NCBI RefSeq assembly: GCF_014174165.1
Contig: NZ_JABEQN010000005.1
Span: 169,317-233,316, forward strand
Direction of reading: 5' to 3'
DNA length: 64,000 bases
Source of the DNA: Gluconacetobacter dulcium
GTDB lineage: Bacteria; Pseudomonadota; Alphaproteobacteria; Acetobacterales; Acetobacteraceae
The notes beneath the pieces are model-generated. The model was not told where the DNA came from, did no database searches, and saw only the letters and a list, made by a program, of their open reading frames with translations. Of this stretch, positions 60,973 to 64,000 are shown in pieces; within the stretch, counting starts at the first letter, position 1, and the number at the start of each line of letters is the position of its first letter. The position numbers and the translations under genes are program-made.

Positions 60973-63639
60973 TTACGGCGGCGCGGGTCCGTAAATGAAC
61001 GTCGACAGATCCCTCGGGCGGAGGGTCCGGGCGAACAGGTCGCGCACCCGCTCCGGGGTCGCCGCCTGGACGGCCGCGATATTCCGGTCCGGCTGGTCCA
61101 GCGGCAGGCCACGGGTGGCAAGGCCGACATCACGCAGCGCGATCGCGTCGAGCGAGGCATCGGCAAACGGCATGGTGCGCAGATATCCGGCCCTGACCCG
61201 CCCCAGTTCGTCCGCGCCGACCGGGCGGTGGCACATGTCGTCGAGAATGGAGAGGATCTCGGCCTTCACGCGCGGCACCTTCGCGGGGTCGGCGCCCAGG
61301 GTAATCGAGAACATGCCGCGTGTCTTGTCAGTCGAAACCGTGCTGCCGACGGTATAGACATAGCCGGTGCTGCCCCGCAGCGGCTGGAACAGCCGCGACG
61401 AAAATCCCCGGCCCAGCACCGCGTTGCCCAGGTCGAACGTCGTGGTCTCCGCCGTGCCCTGGCGCAGGGCAAGCGTCTGCATCAGGAAGACGCGATCCTG
61501 CGTCCGGCCTTCGCCGTCCATCCGGATGTTCGCCACCGGCGGGTCGGGGATGGGGGGCGCGGTCACGTCCGGCTTCGGCCCCTCGGCCGTCCAGCCGCCG
61601 AAGGTCGAAAGAACGGCCGCCCGCGCCGCCTGCGGTTCGATATCGCCGATGATTTCGATCACCGTCATGTCCGGACGATAGACGCGCCGGAAATAGGCCA
61701 CGACATCGTCGCGCGTCAGGCGGCCGATCGTCTCCGGCGTCGCCTCGCGCAGCGTGGGGTCATCCTTCGGCACCAGGGCCGACCGGATCGCACGGCTGAA
61801 CGCATGGCCGGGCGTTTGCAGAAAGCCCCTCTGCGCCCGGACGAACTTGTCGCGCATGATCGCCAGATCGCCCTCGCGGAAGGCCGGATGCAACTCGGTA
61901 TCGGCCAGCAGGGCCAGCGTCGCGCCGAAATCGGCCGTCTGGGCCGCCAGCCCGAAGGAGGCGCCCAGATCGGCGCGGCTGCCCAGATCCTCCACGGCGG
62001 CCTCGGTCGCGATCCGGTCGCGCGTGGCGGTGCCGAATGGCAGCAGGCCGGCTGTCAGGCGGCCGACGCCTTCCTGCCCCGGCGGTTCCTCCAGATCGGT
62101 ATTCTCATGAATCCGGCCACGCAGCAGGATCGTATGCGTCTGATGAACGGGGCGGACGATCAGCCGCAGCCCGTTGGGCAAGATCCAGTCGGCGGAAGGC
62201 GGCGCGAAATGCGGGGCCGGCGGCGCTGCCAGCACCGGCTGAGCCCACTCCGGCAGCGGCGCGTCAGGTACCGGCTTGTCGCCGAAACTCTCGGCCCCGC
62301 CGAAGCCGCTGTCATGCGCCGGCGCGATATGGTCGGTCGGCAGATCGACCTGGATCAGCGCCTGCTCAGGCATCAGCTCGCGCTTCACCAGCGCATCGAC
62401 GGCGGCGGGCGTGACGGCGGCATACTGGCGCACCAGTTCGTCAGGGTCCGATACCCCGCGTTCGACCAGCGCCGTCAGCCAGGTCTGGGTCAGGCCGGGG
62501 ATGCTGTTGCGGTCGAACGCCGCATTCTTCACCCGCGCGCGCTTCGCCGCCTCGACCAGTGCGGGCGGGACGCCATGCGCGCGAAAATCGGCCAGCACGG
62601 CTTGCAGGTCGGCCAGGTAGCGCGCCGGGTCGCCACCGCGCGGAAAGCGGATGGTGGCGACGGCCTGCCCCCAATCATGCCGGCCACTGTAGGAGAAGAA
62701 GGCCCCCAGCCCCCGTCCCTCGACCGACAGCCGCCCCAACGCGCCCCGCCGGTTATTGATGGCATCGGCCAGGATCAGGCGGGTTGCCGTGTCCGGGTTC
62801 CGCAGGCCGGGCACCCGCCAGCCGATCTGCACCGTGCCGACCCCGGAATCGGTCGAGGCGCTCAGCGTGCGCGCGGCAAGCGGCGGCACCGCCGTCGCCC
62901 CGGCCGGCCGGGGCAGCGTGCGGCGCGGGATATCGGCAAAATCGGCACGCACCATCGCCAGCGTGGCGTGCGGCTCGACATCGCCGACAATCAGCAGCAC
63001 CGCATTGTTCGGCGCATACCACGCGTCATGAAACTGCTTCAGCCGGCCGATATCGGTCGCGTCGAACGATTCCCGTGTCCCCACCCCGCGCCAGGCATAG
63101 GGTGTCCCGGCAAACAGCGCCGCATTGAACTGTTCCGCCGCCCGATAGCCGGGACTGGACCGGTCGGCCGAAACCTCCTGCTCGATCGCACCGCGTTCCC
63201 GCGCCCACTGGTCGGGGTCGAGCGCGATGCCGCGCATCCGGTCGGCCTCCACACGCAGGATCACGCCCAGATCGGCGGGCGCGACGTTGAAGAGATACTG
63301 CGTGTAGTCGACTCCCGTCATGGCATTCGCCATGCCACCGGTCGCCTGGATAATGCGGTTGAGCTGGTTCGCATCCAGGTCTCGCGTGCCCCGGAACATC
63401 ATATGTTCGACCGCATGCGCCGTACCGGGAAAATCGGCCGATGCCTGGGCCGATCCGGCCAGATAGACCAGCCGGGTCGCAACCATCGGCGTCAGCGCAT
63501 CGCGCACGATCACCACCCGCAGCCCGTTGGGCAGCGTGTCGTGCAGCACGGCTGCTTCGTCCACCGGGGTTGCGGCATGGCCCACCCCCGATACGGCGCA
63601 GGCCAGCAGCCCCGCGCCTATCCGCATGATCCACCGCAT
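60973..63639 (-). CDS. Exported M16 zinc peptidase, two-domain fusion
   Basis: 888 residues from ATG 63639 (MRWIMRIGAGLLACAVSGVGHAATP), a Sec signal peptide. The first M16 half has the inverted zinc motif His75-x-x-Glu78-His79 (GTAHAVEHMMF) and a distal Glu in ERGAIEQEVS (about 153-155). The second half (from about 420, LPNGLRLIVRPVHQ) has the same fold but lacks HxxEH and is catalytically inactive. This organisation matches periplasmic insulinase-like peptidases that degrade short peptides. The final FIYGPAPP is an unremarkable tail. Confidence 0.92.
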   Translation of the reverse strand: MRWIMRIGAGLLACAVSGVGHAATPVDEAAVLHDTLPNGLRVVIVRDALTPMVATRLVYLAGSAQASADFPGTAHAVEHMMFRGTRDLDANQLNRIIQATGGMANAMTGVDYTQYLFNVAPADLGVILRVEADRMRGIALDPDQWARERGAIEQEVSADRSSPGYRAAEQFNAALFAGTPYAWRGVGTRESFDATDIGRLKQFHDAWYAPNNAVLLIVGDVEPHATLAMVRADFADIPRRTLPRPAGATAVPPLAARTLSASTDSGVGTVQIGWRVPGLRNPDTATRLILADAINNRRGALGRLSVEGRGLGAFFSYSGRHDWGQAVATIRFPRGGDPARYLADLQAVLADFRAHGVPPALVEAAKRARVKNAAFDRNSIPGLTQTWLTALVERGVSDPDELVRQYAAVTPAAVDALVKRELMPEQALIQVDLPTDHIAPAHDSGFGGAESFGDKPVPDAPLPEWAQPVLAAPPAPHFAPPSADWILPNGLRLIVRPVHQTHTILLRGRIHENTDLEEPPGQEGVGRLTAGLLPFGTATRDRIATEAAVEDLGSRADLGASFGLAAQTADFGATLALLADTELHPAFREGDLAIMRDKFVRAQRGFLQTPGHAFSRAIRSALVPKDDPTLREATPETIGRLTRDDVVAYFRRVYRPDMTVIEIIGDIEPQAARAAVLSTFGGWTAEGPKPDVTAPPIPDPPVANIRMDGEGRTQDRVFLMQTLALRQGTAETTTFDLGNAVLGRGFSSRLFQPLRGSTGYVYTVGSTVSTDKTRGMFSITLGADPAKVPRVKAEILSILDDMCHRPVGADELGRVRAGYLRTMPFADASLDAIALRDVGLATRGLPLDQPDRNIAAVQAATPERVRDLFARTLRPRDLSTFIYGPAPP

Positions 63640-63807
63640 CAGACCCGACAGCGCTCCCCTGTTTCCGAAGGCGCATCGTAGGTCAGGTCGCACAGGGCCG
63701 GGAGGGGGCGCTGCGGCGATTACGCGTCTTTATGATGCGAAAACATGCAGTTTCATGAAAACGTCATGCCATCACTCAGGCAACGACGGGGAGGGCCGGG
63801 AAAAGCC

Positions 63808-64000
63808 TGAACCGCCCCGGGTTTACCGGAGAGTAAAACACTCAAAGGATGAGCCCTATGACGAACCAGAAATTCACCGCTGCCTATCGTGCTGAACTTC
63901 GAGAACGCGGAGTTCGGCTTTTTCGAGAGCACCGAGGTGACTATGCCAGCGACAATGCGGCTTACAAGGCGATTGCACCGAAGCTTGGTTGTTCTCCGGA
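63808..64000 (+). mobile_element. Left end of an IS3-family insertion sequence
   Basis: TGAACCGCCCCGGGTTTACC begins at 63808 and resembles the terminal inverted repeat of IS3-family elements. The transposase orfA frame follows; the element runs off the window. Confidence 0.75.
63858..64000 (+). CDS. IS3-family transposase orfA, start only (3' truncated by window)
   Basis: The frame from ATG 63858 reads MTNQKFTAAYRAELRERGVR and on to SDNAAYKAIAPKLGCSP at the window edge, the N-terminal helix-turn-helix of IS3-family OrfA proteins. The remainder lies outside the window. Confidence 0.8.
   Translation, partial: MTNQKFTAAYRAELRERGVRLFREHRGDYASDNAAYKAIAPKLGCSP

Overview
The window is high-GC DNA with dense, often overlapping genes (many ATGA or TGATG junctions). 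It most likely comes from an acetic acid bacterium (Acetobacteraceae, Gluconacetobacter/Komagataeibacter-like). The best indicators are a fused transaldolase/glucose-6-phosphate isomerase inside a one-strand pentose phosphate operon with zwf, gnd, pgl, rpiA and gntK, together with AcnB-type aconitase and several large TonB-dependent receptors. The assignment is inferred from gene content, not from a marker gene. No rRNA, tRNA or CRISPR array was seen.

Layout. 1-8.9 kb: accessory chromosomal genes (truncated SulP transporter, PAS-PAS-GGDEF diguanylate cyclase, EamA exporter, GNAT acetyltransferase, Rieske oxygenase, exported methyltransferase-like protein, and a divergent LysR/azoreductase pair sharing a perfect palindrome). 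8.9-14.2 kb: an exported S9 prolyl oligopeptidase, then a three-gene cupin / TIM-barrel-like / PdxA operon facing a LysR regulator. 14.2-18.3 kb: a DEAD-box helicase and a UvrA-like double ATPase. 18.3-32.2 kb: a complete phosphonate locus. phnDCE (importer) lies back to back with phnF (GntR repressor) across a 16-bp palindrome; phnGHIJKLM, a 2H-phosphoesterase-like DUF1045 gene and phnN form a tightly overlapped C-P lyase operon. Divergent from phnG are a TonB-dependent receptor and a hexapeptide acyltransferase of the kind linked to phosphonate loci. 32.2-39.1 kb: GabT-like aminotransferase, CPA1 Na+/H+ antiporter, HisC, an ankyrin protein and an MBL-fold hydrolase. A good Pho-box-like sequence lies between gabT and the antiporter.

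39.4-51.3 kb is the pentose phosphate/gluconate operon: tkt, tal-pgi fusion, gnd, zwf, two HAD phosphatases, pgl, rpiA, gntK. Together these convert gluconate or glucose 6-phosphate to pentose phosphates and back to hexose phosphates, which fits an organism that relies on this route. 51.4-63.7 kb: a retropepsin-fold protein lacking its catalytic Asp residues, a small lipoprotein, a YitT-like membrane protein, acnB, a structured gene-free stretch of about 0.9 kb, a second TonB-dependent receptor, an MgtC/SapB protein and a fused M16 peptidase. The last 190 bases are the left end and first codons of an IS3-family insertion sequence.

The most interesting part is the phosphonate locus. It has no phnP but carries a 2H phosphoesterase whose family chemistry could replace PhnP. 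It also appears to have its own outer-membrane receptor, divergently transcribed from the C-P lyase operon through a control region with three alternating 7-bp half-sites.
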